From Nigrospora sphaerica (taxonomy: Eukaryota > Ascomycota > Sordariomycetes > Amphisphaeriales > Apiosporaceae): a stretch of DNA of 64,000 nt. The stretch lies in assembly GCA_018287875.1 (NCBI GenBank), contig JAGVVL010000013.1, positions 1,984,001 through 2,048,000 on the forward strand. Direction: 5' to 3'. How positions within the stretch are numbered: position 1 is the first letter of the stretch; every line of letters begins with the position of its first letter. A program made the position numbers and the translations under genes. Positions 53,466 through 64,000 of the stretch are shown here, piece after piece. The notes beneath the pieces are model-generated. The model ran no database searches, was not told the origin of the DNA, and was given only the letters and a program-made list of their open reading frames with translations.

Positions 53466-54765
53466 TGCTATCGAGACCTTCGTGCGGGGAAAGTGGTGGC
53501 CGCCAACCCGACTAATTGATCGATAGATATACGAGTAGGTATCAACCACTGTAGATAGCGAAAAGTAGACGAATATGGGCAGCGTATTCTGACCTTTGCT
53601 TCCCTGACATCTTGACTATTGGAGTGACACGGCGGGCCGGTGTATACGAGCCTCTGAAGGTTGTCGTCAGACCACAAGAGCCATACACGCAAGCAGCGCA
53701 GCGTGCCACAACAGCTTCCTGGCGGCAACATCCGACCGGCGCTTTCATCTCCATCCTCGGCACGCCCTTCCCGGGGCACATCGTTGTGGTTCCAGCCCCA
53801 TGTTTGGGGGTCCCGTCTCGTAGCAACAGGCGCGCATCGATGCCGTTCCTGTGCCCTGGCGGCCAGTACGGCGTGCTGACGTGGGCGCCCCTGTACCTCG
53901 TCGTATGGGGGCATGTGGTGCCGGGTAGTGAGTCGTTCAACGTCTTGTTCGTCCAGTCGGACGTGCCCGGGGAGTCGCCTTGGGCCGGGGAATACCGTGT
54001 CGATTGCTTCGGCTGAATCAGGCCGGCCGGGAACTCAGAACCCTTGTTTCCCTGGGGTTGCGGCGGATGGCGAGCTGACCGAGGTATTGATTGGTACGCG
54101 AACAGAACGGCTTGCTCCCCAAAGCACCATCTGTCGTTAGGACGGGCCTGTCTCTTCTTACGAATACCCCCTTCCGGCCAGACAGCTTCATCCAATGTAC
54201 CCAACAATATTATACCTACACATGAGATGACGGACGGGTAAGGGGCCCATTCCCTACCAGCCCGCGTGAGGCACAATCAGTAGGCGCTGGCCTTTTCAGA
54301 TTGACGCCATCCTACGGTAGGATAAGACCGTCGTGTTTCCCGAGGTGAGGCAAGGCGACGACGCATGCTACGACTGCGGACCGGCCCAGCAGTCGCGTAT
54401 GCAGGGGACGTGTGGCAGGGGTCGTCCAAACCAGGTTTCGGCTCGGGTGGCATGCAGGTACCGTCTCGGCCCACGCCATTTCCAAGACCAAAAGACAGGA
54501 ACGGCGAATCCGACCGTCGGGGCCGGCTATTCACATGCGATGGAAACCAGAGACGAGAACAAAGATTGTGGAAATGTTTGATCTTTTTTGCTCGATTCGT
54601 GTTGATTGGTATAACTAGGGCAGAGCCGTCATGGCTGCTTTTGTGCAGATCGTAGCGCTCTCGGCCTCCTGAACTCCTTTCATCCCGTAAGACGTCATTC
54701 ATGCATCAAACTCGACTTTTTCCACAAAAGTCGTAACCCAAACGCAATTCGCATAAACAATCTCT
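53466..54765. other. Convergent intergenic region
   Basis: About 1.3 kb between the SRR1-like gene (plus) and aldolase (minus). Two overlapping frames at 53540-54276 (one per strand) show no signal peptide, domain or biased composition, so no gene is called. Confidence 0.4.
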
Positions 54766-55937
54766 TTAGAGCTGGCCAGCAGTGTTGAAGTCCTTGAGGG
54801 CCTCGGCAACGCGGGCCGTCATGGTCTTCTCACCCTCGCGGACCCAGACACGGGGGTCGAAGTACTTCTTGTTGGGCTTGTCGGCACCGTCGGGGTTGCC
54901 AATGGTGGTGCTGACGTAGTCCTTCTTGTTGATCATGTAGTCCCGGATACCGCAGGTGTAGGCGTACTGCATGTCAGTGTCCATGTTGACCTTGACGACA
55001 CCGAAGTCGATGGCCGTCAGGTAGTCCTGCTTCTCGGAGCCGGAGCCGCCGTGGAAGACGAAGAACACGGGCTTGTTCGAGTCGGCCGTCTTACCGGCCT
55101 TCTTGAGCTGCTCGACCGTGTACTCCTGGTGCTTGCCCAGGAGCTCGGGGTGCAGCTTCACGTTACCGGGCTTGTAGACACCGTGGACGTTGCCGAAGCC
55201 GGCAGCAATGGAGAAGTAGGGGGAGATGGGCGAGAGGGTGTTGTAGATGTTCCAGATGTCCTCGGGCTGGGTGTAGAGGGAGTTGTTGTCGACATCCTCG
55301 TTGTTGACACCGTCCTCCTCACCACCGGTGATGCCGATCTCCATCTCGAGCCACTGCTTCATGGGGGCAGCACGCTTGAGGTACTTGGCAGTGGTCTCGA
55401 CGTTCCAGTCGACGGGCTCCTCCGACAGGTCGATCATGTGCGAGCTGAACAGAGGCTCGCCCGTCTCCTTGAAGAACTTCTCGTCGGCATCGAGCATGCC
55501 GTCCAACCAGGGCAGCAGCTTCTTGGCGCAGTGATCGGTGTGCAGGACGACCTGGGGAAGAGCGTTCAGCAGGAGGACTCGCCTCGCACGGGCGGGACGC
55601 GGGCGCGCCGAGGGCAAGGACTTACAGGAATGCCGTAGGTGGGAGCGATGGCGCGGATGTAGTGGGCAGCAGCGACGGCGCCGGCGATGGAGGCAGCCTG
55701 GTCCTTGTTGTCGACGCCCTTGCCGGCGAAGTAGGCAGCACCGCCCTGGGAGACCTGCAGGACGATGGGGGACTTGGCATCGCGGGCAGCCTCGAGCGAA
55801 GCGACGACGGTCGAGGACGAGGTGCAGTTGATGGCGGGAATGGCGTACTTGTTCTCGCGGGCGTGCTGGAACAGCTTCAGGACGTCATCGCCGTAGATGA
55901 CACCGGTCTTGCGGGACAGAGCAGCTTGGGCACCCAT
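54766..55937 (-). CDS. FBA1: Fructose-bisphosphate aldolase, class II
   Basis: Exons 55626-55937 and 54766-55551 join in phase 0 to give 365 residues, the usual fungal length. The 74-nt intron has donor GTAAGT and acceptor CCCCAG and restores IPVVLHTDHCAKKLLPW. The zinc ligands are visible: H in HTDHC, in GNVHGVY and in FVFHGGSGS. Other parts are AIPAINCTSSSTVVASLEAA, the DLSEEPVDWN loop and KVNMDTDMQYAY for substrate phosphate. Known role: cleaves fructose-1,6-bisphosphate into two triose phosphates in glycolysis, cytosolic. The start MGAQAALSRKTGV is the standard N-terminus; the open frame upstream is leader. The promoter has GA/CT tracts common for highly expressed fungal glycolytic genes. 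Confidence 0.97.
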
Positions 55938-56294
55938 TGTGACGGTTGTGGAAGGAGAAAGTCTGTTTATGAGAGGGAAGCGGGTTGGATGTCTGGTGAG
56001 TGGGGAGGCAGAGTACACAAGTCAATGGCACTGAGCTGGGTATTGGGTATATGGAAGTTGAGGAGAGGAGGAAGATGAGGAGGGAAGAATAGCTCGAGCA
56101 GATATGGGAGGCCGGTCCTTCTTCTACAACGACCAGCGGCTTAGGTCTTTCGGTGGGGAGGGGGAGGGGGAAGGGGGGGGGGTCAGTTTTCTTGCGTAGG
56201 GCGAATAAAGTTGGTCAGTGAAACCCGGGGCCCATCCAACACGGACTGGATTTGGGATCGCTGGATGGGAAGGCCGACGACGCACCTGCTCCGT

Positions 56295-56318
56295 ACACAC
56301 ACACACACACACACACAC
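56295..56318. repeat. (AC)12 microsatellite
   Basis: Perfect dinucleotide run 358-381 bases upstream of the aldolase start codon, in its promoter. Confidence 0.95.
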
Positions 56319-57700
56319 CGCAATGCAGAGGCAGCAGACGGACGAGACAGCAACGGAAAAGGAGGGGCATTTTCGTCATGCCGTGGCCCCGGCTGGAAGC
56401 GCCATGGGCCGACCAAGCAAGGAGGGCCGAATATGGTGGGGTGCCCTGAGTAAGTGAGGGAACGCGCCGGGCCAGCAAAGCTGCTAGGAGAAAGTCCGTA
56501 CCCATCGCCAGCCCTGCCCATACGATGAGTGTGCCCATGCGAGCCCATGCATGGCACTGTTGTCGTGCCAAGCATGGCTCTCTCACCAAATCGTGAAACC
56601 TCGTGGGAGCTCACAAATGGCGCATTGCTGATTCGAGCCTGCGCCCAGCTCGGGCCATCCCTACGATCCTCATGGATCGGTCGCCACCTGGTACCGGAAG
56701 AGGAGGAGCTTCGTCCCAGCACCCAGCTTTGCGACCCCTCTCCCCATCCGTCTGCCCGACACGGTGGACGTGATTTCCTCATTGAATCCCGTAGCAGTAG
56801 GTGTGCGCATCATTGAGTGCATAGGAATAGATGCTCTAAACTCTATAGGGGATCTAGGCACCACTTGACGCAGCCAGCCGCCCAGCAATTCACTATCGTG
56901 ACCATGGCGGGGTAGTCCTGGCAGAGGCAGCCAGCTCACACAATACCTTACGGCAGATACGGTGGATTGCGAGTGTAAAACGGTTGAGCCGCTCGGCCGA
57001 TTGCGGCGCCGGGCAACCAATTAGGCTCTCAACGGGACGTGAAAATATTGTCCTCTACCACGGCCGAGCTGTCAACAAGAGCTAGCTCCCTGTCCGGCCA
57101 TCGGCAGTCGGTTTTCGTTTGCGCACCCCTTACGTGAGCTGCATTCATCCCCCATGACCGTCTCTACCTCAAGTCATATGTCCTCCGGTCATATTTTGGG
57201 TGCGATAACTTCTGCGCTCTGCTCGTTGGAGTTCTATTGTTTTCCTCTCCATCGTTGTCGCACGGGCGCGCCATCAACAATGACGAACGTGGGGTTCCAT
57301 CCAGGCCATCTAGCTTTTGACATCGTCGTCATAGTGGCACTGGGCGAGCTCCCCCCTTGGCTCAGCTCGTCCACCCGAGACCCGCCGAGTCGGTTTTGCC
57401 AGCCAACGCCACCACGGGAACCTGCGGAATGAACTCATCCCTCCCTCCATCCGCCTGGAGAGCCCCATATACCAAAGCCGATAGTCGTAGCCGTACCGTC
57501 TTGCGTATACTCGGCACCTCTCCGCCGTGCGTTGGATCGACGATATCGAATTCAATTCCTGCACCGGGCCGTCCTGCTTGCCGTGGACCCCATGCAAACA
57601 ACCCTCCCGCCAACCAGCGAAGTGTTGCCGAGTTGTACACTCCTAGGGTCATGTAATACGCAGTACATCCAGTAGCAACAGACCTGAAGGACGGGACCTG

Positions 57701-57770
57701 GCGGGCCATAACCTGCGGGCCATAACCTGCGGGCCATAACCTGCGGGCAATAACCTGCGGGCCATAACCT
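57701..57770. repeat. 14-bp minisatellite, five copies
   Basis: Unit GCGGGCCATAACCT repeated five times head to tail at 57701, 57715, 57729, 57743 and 57757; the fourth has one substitution (GGCAAT). No other copies were noticed in the window. It lies in the middle of the aldolase-USP intergenic DNA, away from genes. Confidence 0.95.
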
Positions 57771-58743
57771 CCAGGCCGGGCGGCCGGGCAGCCATCCATA
57801 CTCTCGTCAACCGTCCCGTTCCCATCGTCCAACTTAGGGTTTTCCTCGTGCAACCGTAATGTATGCAACATTGTACGTAACGGCAAAGCGACAATAGGCA
57901 ACCACTGTGGCCACGGACGTCTCGGCAACGCAGTGCTTTCTCGCCGCGTTCCGGCATCTCCAACCGTCGGCACCCTCGACCAAGCACCGCAGCCGGCACC
58001 CGACATATCCTCGGACAGGCTTCCGGTGTGGGGTCTCGCCGTCATCACCATTGGACAGACACTCGCCTCGGCATTCTCTGACATTCATCCTACTTCTGCC
58101 ACCTGGGCCGACTCTGCCCACGGCCAAGGAGACATTGCCGACCAAACACCCATATAACCACCCTGCCCCCTACGCAGCATCGCCTCGCCATGCAGCAAAA
58201 TACATAAGCGGGTAGGGCAAGTGATCATCCCGAGAGCACTTCATCTGACCACCGCCTCGGCGCCAGTTAAACCGGCCCGTTACCCGGCCCTATAATTCTC
58301 TACAATGTCCCTTCTCAGGCTATAAGTAGGTACGCTTGGTGATATTCTAGTATGCAAGACACCCTCCTGACCTTGACGCCGATGATATGCGAAACCAAGG
58401 GGGGAAGTGCAACAGCGTAGAGACCCCCCCCCTAAAAAGACCTAGGCGGAGCCCGTCATTGCGTCAGGCCTAGAAACCCGAATCTGGAAGGTCTTCTGCT
58501 CAATGCGGGCAAATGGGCGGTGGCCTCTGTGCTCTCACGCCGCCAGAAGCCACGCTCGGTGTCGCAGCAAGCATTCGTCCATCCGTCGACAACGCCTGTA
58601 CTGTCGTCCCGAATCCTACATTGATTGCATCTGGCTTGTCTAGCCAACGCTGCCCCTGGCAGCTTGGCCGTCCACCAGTTAATGGCAGCCCATTCCTTCA
58701 CACTCCAAGTGTGTGAGGTGCCGTTCATGGTCTCGGCCTCCAC

Positions 58744-60711
58744 CTACGAGTCCAGGATAGACGGGTTTTCACGCTCCAGCTCGTAGAACAACAAGTAAAC
58801 CTCCCTTTGCATGCCCAGTACCTCGCCGGTCTTGGCCTCTTTAATCTTCTCGTCGCTGATACGCCACCAGCGCTCGACATGCTTGCGCCTCTTTTGCTTG
58901 ATACTGTTGGCTTTCCGGGGACTCCGTATGCTAGGAACGACGGGGGTGCTCGTGGCGGCCGAACCGTTGCTTCCGCGCTTGCCTGCTGGGCTTCCGGGTC
59001 GGCTATTCTTGGCAGACTGTGAAATCTTGGACAGTGTAGATTTGGCAGACGCCGCAACCGACTTCAGACTCATCGTGTCCGAGTCGCGCTCCTTAGTTGG
59101 CGGTGATGGCCGGGTGGCTGCGGCGTCCGAAGAAGGACGGGGCAGGTTCTCTATAGACGGGTTGGACGAACCCCCGGATGCCGGCGACAAAAGATCGGGG
59201 GTCGAGACCGAAGGGCTGTCCCCTTCAGCCTTCTGGCGTGCGTGGACTTGGGGCGTCGCCGCTTGGGGGGTGTTGATCGGACTGGGCTGCGCCGATTTTG
59301 TGAAGGCATTCGATGCCTGGAAAGTGTTATGTGTGGAAAAGGGAATCGCCACGTTCTGCCGCCGGAAAGACTCGTAATGGCCGCTGTGGTGACTGCCCTT
59401 GTGAGAAACTATGCCGTTTAGTTTGTACTTCTTCTGGCGGAGCAGGCCCCCCATGGGAAGCTGCTCGGGAAAGGCCACCTTGGCCGAGTTCTTCGTCGAC
59501 ATGCTGGCGTCGTAGATGGAACGCGACAAGTGAATGGCCATTATTTTGGGGAAACTGGTGAGACGAGTGTGTCTCGCGATTTTGCGCTTCGGGGCGTACC
59601 GCGTGTCTGGTAGTTCGACATCCTCTGGGGGGTTCTCTGGATCCGTATCGATCGCGCGCTGGAGCTTTGCAATGGCCTCCGCAGTCGTCGCCTTGAATCC
59701 TTCGTCCTGAGATTTGCCAAGCTCGGCCTCGAGGAGTTCTTTGGCGTGTACCAGGCGGCACTTTTCGCACTTGAAGTCGTCGATGTACTCGGTCTTGAAC
59801 ATGCCGTCCAAACAAGCACTGAGTGACGTCGAGCTGGTTTGTGGCACGTTCAAGGTCAGACTGCAAAAGGTGCTCTGGGTCGGTCTCGGCTTGAAATGGC
59901 ATGTCTGGCACTCGACCTGACTCTCAAATTTGCCCTCCATAGGGAACCCATCCTCGTCTTCCTCATCCTCGGTCCCCATGGCGCCTTCCGGACCCGTCTG
60001 CACAGGCGTCGTCTTGGGCGAGGCCGAGTCCTGCGATGCACTGCTGTTGGCTTGCTCCGTGTCAACAGTCAAGCCGGCTAGGCGCTCCTCCACGGCGCCG
60101 CTATCAACTGGCGCGGCGCCATTGGGCGAAGCTGAGGCGGCTTCGGCCTCCGCCTTGCGCCGCGCCTTCTGTCGCGCTCTTTTACCGGCATGGTACTCGT
60201 CGCAAAGGCGTTCGGCCACCACCTGGAGGAACTCCTGCGCATCCTGTTGCTGGCGACTGATGCGCTGCTTGAAGGCAGTTTCCAGCACGCGGACGAACCC
60301 AGTTGCGGTAATGGATTTTTTGACAATCGGTCGCTCGTTCAGGGCGTCCAGCATCTCCTTGAGGCCCTGGGTGACGAGGCCGGCCTGGAGACCCTCGATC
60401 TTCCAGTCAGGGGTGTCCGGGCGCACGGGATGCGGCACGACCTCCTTGTAGACCCAGCTGTCTTCGATTTTTCTGCGGTGCGTCTCGCGGATCAGGTAAA
60501 CGCGGAGGTCGGTCAGGCCGGCGAGGGCCTGGAGGACCGAGTTGATGAAGCAGTCGTTGGCGGGATTCTGCAGGCCGACGACGCCTCTCTTGCGGGCCGA
60601 ATTGGCATCGCTGTCGATCAAGTAGGTGGGGGCAAAGACGTAGACCAAGGTAATGGCGGCCAGGGAGGCTCCGGCGGCGTAGGTCGCCACCGTCATCGTC
60701 TTTTCCGGCAT
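58744..60711 (-). CDS. Membrane-anchored ubiquitin carboxyl-terminal hydrolase (Ubp16-like)
   Basis: Single exon, 655 residues. A hydrophobic N-terminal segment (about residues 8-30, VATYAAGASLAAITLVYVFA) precedes the USP domain, suggesting an anchored enzyme. The Cys box GLQNPANDCFINSVLQAL has catalytic C54; the His box reads HHSGHYESF; and WWRISDEKIKE supplies the Asp near the end. CxxC pairs in VECQTCHF and FKCEKCRLV form the zinc-binding part. Large Ser/Pro-rich insertions lie between the His box and WWRISDE (about 470-600). Yeast Ubp16 has this layout and sits on the mitochondrial outer membrane, so that location is probable. The family removes ubiquitin from proteins. All three catalytic boxes are intact. 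Confidence 0.9.
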   Translation of the reverse strand: MPEKTMTVATYAAGASLAAITLVYVFAPTYLIDSDANSARKRGVVGLQNPANDCFINSVLQALAGLTDLRVYLIRETHRRKIEDSWVYKEVVPHPVRPDTPDWKIEGLQAGLVTQGLKEMLDALNERPIVKKSITATGFVRVLETAFKQRISRQQQDAQEFLQVVAERLCDEYHAGKRARQKARRKAEAEAASASPNGAAPVDSGAVEERLAGLTVDTEQANSSASQDSASPKTTPVQTGPEGAMGTEDEEDEDGFPMEGKFESQVECQTCHFKPRPTQSTFCSLTLNVPQTSSTSLSACLDGMFKTEYIDDFKCEKCRLVHAKELLEAELGKSQDEGFKATTAEAIAKLQRAIDTDPENPPEDVELPDTRYAPKRKIARHTRLTSFPKIMAIHLSRSIYDASMSTKNSAKVAFPEQLPMGGLLRQKKYKLNGIVSHKGSHHSGHYESFRRQNVAIPFSTHNTFQASNAFTKSAQPSPINTPQAATPQVHARQKAEGDSPSVSTPDLLSPASGGSSNPSIENLPRPSSDAAATRPSPPTKERDSDTMSLKSVAASAKSTLSKISQSAKNSRPGSPAGKRGSNGSAATSTPVVPSIRSPRKANSIKQKRRKHVERWWRISDEKIKEAKTGEVLGMQREVYLLFYELERENPSILDS

Positions 60712-63700
60712 GTTGGCGGCGGCGGCGCACCGATAGCGGCTCGCGGTGCTGCGCGATAGCTCCTATGACTGGGCCACCGGGGGTCGGGCAACGTCAGAGG
60801 ACGGCGGGGGCAACAGCGCGGATAGCGAGGCGAGACGGCGGTGCAAGGCAAAGCAAGGAGAAGGCCGAGGGCAACGGCGAAGAATGTCGAGAGAGCGCGG
60901 TCATAACTCGCGAACCCAGGCCAGGGTCCGTCCGGGAGAGCGAAGCCTGCGAGGGACTGGAGCGAGAATTGCGTCGGCTTGTCGGGACAGGGACCAACAC
61001 CCCGGGGAGTTGCCAATACGGCAAGGGCGGTTCCAAGCTTGGCTAAGTATGGAGATTGGTGAGCAAGGATGGCGAGGTGAAATCTCGGTTTGTCAATTGC
61101 AAACGGCTGCACGCGTTGGAAAGAACGACCAGGGTGGCGGCGAGGCGGAAGGCGGGAGAGAGTGTGCGCCGACGATGTTTGCGTGCGTATGTACGTGTGC
61201 GTGCGTATGTGCGTGCGCGCACGCGGCCTTTCTCAAGGCAATGCGATACAGACACCAAGCCAAAGACGCCTGTATGCGCATATGTATGCAAAATGTACTA
61301 AGGGACGGTACGGGAGCGACAAAAAGGGGAGACGCACGGCGAAGGGCACGCAGGCACGAGACACAAAAAACGTGCCGGTGCGAGTCAACCAACACACGGG
61401 ACGGACGGGACGGGAAAGGGAAATTCGCAGATGGGAGAGACAAAAAGACCGAGACTTGGCGGGCGGGCGGGCGGCTCACGGCGGGTGAGAGGAGAGGCAC
61501 CAGGCACAGCGGGGAGACCGAAATGCCGTGTTGAAGGGCGAAAGAGAAAAAAAAAAATGAGAGACCGGGTAAGGGTAGGCACGTACGGAGGGTACCTCAA
61601 GTAACGTTAGGAAACCATCGGGATAGTGGGAAATGGGATCGCATAGAACCAGGGACTGCCGCTAGTTCGCTCCCCGAAGCGGCGACCGGATGGAGCGAAG
61701 CAATCTGATAATTACAAGCCGCCGAGCGGCTCATGATCGGATTCCCCGTTTTTGGGGGGTGATGAGGTGGAGGTAGGTAGCCGGGTCGTAATAAGTAATA
61801 GGTAAGTCGGTATGTACCTACCTCATATGGTCGGAAGAAGCAGGACACTAACCAGGCCGAGGTTACGAATCCGTAGCACGATGGACGTAGCGGACGATCA
61901 GTCGGCACCAGCACTGGGTAAGGTTGGTATGGGCATCCCAGGCCGGCCATGTGGTTACCCTAGGGCGGACGGATGCTTTTCACCGGCGCCGACATGATAC
62001 CTCCCTAGGTAAAGTGAGTATTGAGGTCAATCCAAACGGCCATGCTTGTGCTCGTGCTTGTGCTCGTGCCTGGGCTTGTGCTTAAGTTGCAATGGCAGTG
62101 GCAGTTGCGCTTGCTGGGCCAGTCCTTGCACGCTGTTGCATCGTCGAGCCGGACTCCTGGAGCCGCCTGTCATTCCCGCCAACCAGAGTTCGTCCGGCTG
62201 TTCTGGGTGCAACGTGCTGTACATCCTTCCAACATTCATGTCTGAAAAGGTACTTCTTACTTTACCTACCTGGGTAGTGGAGGAGTACTTAAAGCAAACA
62301 GAAGGTAGGTACGTATTGGGACCGTGGACCGCATGCATTCCATACATACTTTAACAGTTTGACGGTAAATGCCCCCAAATACCAAGTCGGGCGTGGCGGT
62401 TTGCTCGTGACAAGCGGCAAGCACCGGTACCCGTCGCATGTGCCAGTCAACCTGCGCAGTTGAAACTCACCTGCCACTTACGAATACTGAGTATACATAC
62501 ACTTGGTTCATATTAAGGGCTGGTACCGATCGGAGGACCCTTATTGTCGTCGTCTGTAGCGACGGGCGACGGACCAGGGCTGGCGGTGCCTCTACCAGTA
62601 GCACGATGCAGAGAGGTCGCACCCCGCAAAACCCCCGAGAAGGACCAGCGGGGCATCCGTATCGGACATTGAGGTAGGTACATAGGTACCTTCTATATCC
62701 TTGTGGGCCCATCGAGCAAAGGCATTGGCGAACGGCACCAACTTGTGGCCTCGGCTCTCCCATCAATGGCTGTGGAGCGCACAAGCTTAGGTACGCCATC
62801 CTGCATCTCCAATCTCCAGCTCCAAGTCCAGCGGCAGCGTTCAAAACCAAACACCGTCCCCGTCGCAATCCCCGGCCAGAAAGACGGCTCCGACCACCTG
62901 CCGACCGCCCGACGCGCAGTGCTTGGCGCCAGCCATGACGCTATCACCAAATTACACAGCACCCCTCCGGCCCCCCTCGGACACGCCGGCAGGATTAAGC
63001 ATATCCTCCCGACGAGTATTGCCATCAACCTGGCAGTCGATATTATCGGTAAGCACAAGTAGTAGAGGACGGGAAAGTCCACTCAGAGCGGGCTACTCGG
63101 CTCTTCTACCAGCGCCCTCGTAGGGCACATGGTTCCAATCACCAATCAGCTTCTTGGGCCCCGCTGCGTCGCCTGCCATCCTCAGGACCGCCGGGGAGGC
63201 CAGATGCAGGCCACACTGTCAAACGTAGTCCGGCGACACGCAGTGGTCCCATCGACGATGGCGCCACAGACGTACGGCGTGAGGGTACGGGCCTGGTCTT
63301 GGCAACTCCGTGCCCGAAATGCGCAGCCATGGTGCGTAGGAAGCCCGGGCATGTGTCCGTATAGAACGTACGTCGCCCTTCCTCAGACACCATGTAGGTG
63401 GACCACTCGCCCATGGAAGCCACCGGCCGGTGCTGGGTAGTACAACAAGATGGCGATGCGTTCTCTCCGCCGACGTCTTGGTGTTCTGTCCCTGTCAGTA
63501 TCGATAATGGGTGGCTAGAGAAGAAACGGCGATCCAGCAGGTGGAAAAGGCAGTATCAAGCGATGCTTCGCTATAAGTGTATACCACCAGGTCCACCACA
63601 GAGGACCATGTACCAGCATTTGGGCTCGTATAATATCTTAGCAAGCCTCTCGGGCGTCGGGCCTGTCGTTGTCTATCACTGCCGCTGTCGTGGGCAGCAG

Positions 63701-64000
63701 TGAAGATTCCCGCCCCGCCGTTCTCCTTTCCTTTCGTACCCGCCGCCCTCTGAATGCAGTCTCTCAACCTCAAGCACATAATAGACCAAGCGGATTTACG
63801 CAGCTCGCTTGGTATTCCGTGAACAGTGGGGAATGAGAGGCGGCATATAAGAAATCGAGGGGCAGCTGCAATGGATGGCGGCGGATGTACCCCGGCTGCC
63901 GAATTCCATATCGCCGAGTGGGGTCGTCGGTTATCTTCCGAAGCGCCAACCTATGCCGGCGTGGGCGTCAGAGCAAATCCCGAGGTCGGCGGGCGTGGTG
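60712..64000. other. Gene-free right end of the window
   Basis: About 3.3 kb with the USP promoter and no supported gene on either strand. There is an A-run near 61545, a GTGCGTATGTGCGTGCG-type run near 61195-61220, a tandem CTTGTGCTCGTG run at 62044-62078, and AGGTA/TACCT words at 61770-61830, 62255-62310 and 62672-62692. Frames are short and unconserved. Confidence 0.45.

Larger units (their letters stand above)
55938..58743. other. Large intergenic region, aldolase promoter to the USP gene end
   Basis: About 2.8 kb without a supported gene. Close to the aldolase start are G/A-rich strands (C/T on the coding strand). Farther away are an AC microsatellite and a 14-bp minisatellite, listed separately. 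Frames between 57150 and 58220 lack family features. Confidence 0.45.

Noticed and set aside
53542..54276. 244-residue minus-strand frame between the SRR1-like gene and aldolase
   Set aside because: No signal peptide, domain, or consistent codon bias; an overlapping plus-strand frame is equally plausible, so neither is supported.
60712..64000. Transposon or retroelement in the right-hand gene-free region
   Set aside because: No terminal repeats, integrase or reverse-transcriptase motifs were seen on either strand.

Overview
The window is nuclear DNA of a filamentous ascomycete (Pezizomycotina), most like a Sordariomycete. The genes are single, often GC-rich at third positions. Introns are short (53 to 240 nt) with GT(A/G)NGT-type donors and CT(A/G)A(C/T) branch points. 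The gene content is typical of this group: a SnaD/Cut12-like spindle-pole protein, an isopenicillin-N acyltransferase-like hydrolase, TIM44 and NAR1. Species cannot be fixed from the sequence alone. I rebuilt exon joins by hand from splice signals and frame; no searches were run.

Layout. At 0.3-3.2 kb lie a mitochondrial uL10 protein and a DUF4870/UPF0132 membrane protein. The stretch from 3.2 to 10.4 kb is an accessory, gene-poor island. It holds relics of an MFS transporter and of a fructosamine kinase, a secreted Ser/Thr/Pro repeat protein, a small Cys-rich protein, an intron-containing tRNA-Gln with tRNA debris, and a spliced small secreted Cys-rich protein. From 10.4 to 33.2 kb the window is mostly housekeeping: OLA1, a PPPDE/DeSI peptidase, a divergent pair of mitochondrial genes (uS11m and TIM44), a GNAT acetyltransferase, the RSC subunit Sfh1, a eukaryotic LanC-like protein, a sulfite-oxidase-type Mo enzyme, a four-helix MARVEL-like protein and a coiled-coil SnaD/Cut12-like protein.

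At 35-38.5 kb lie an F-box-like protein and an Ntn-hydrolase related to penicillin acyltransferase. From 38.6 to 50.7 kb there are a small conserved unknown gene, a SUZ-domain protein, NAR1 (cytosolic Fe-S assembly), a four-helix membrane protein with a two-codon first exon, a three-finger C2H2 protein and the actin-binding protein Abp1. A second intron-containing tRNA-Gln and an SRR1-like protein with an inserted acidic repeat occupy 51.4-53.5 kb. Class II fructose-bisphosphate aldolase and a membrane-anchored ubiquitin protease (Ubp16-like) close the gene set. The last 3.3 kb shows no gene.

Functional links are mostly of compartment: uL10m, uS11m, TIM44 and the anchored USP are mitochondrial, and NAR1 serves the cytosolic Fe-S pathway. 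There is no clear metabolic cluster and no intact transposon. The most novel material is in the 3.2-10.4 kb island (secreted proteins among decaying genes), the stand-alone acyltransferase, the LanC-like gene, and several unusual micro-exon and splice arrangements.
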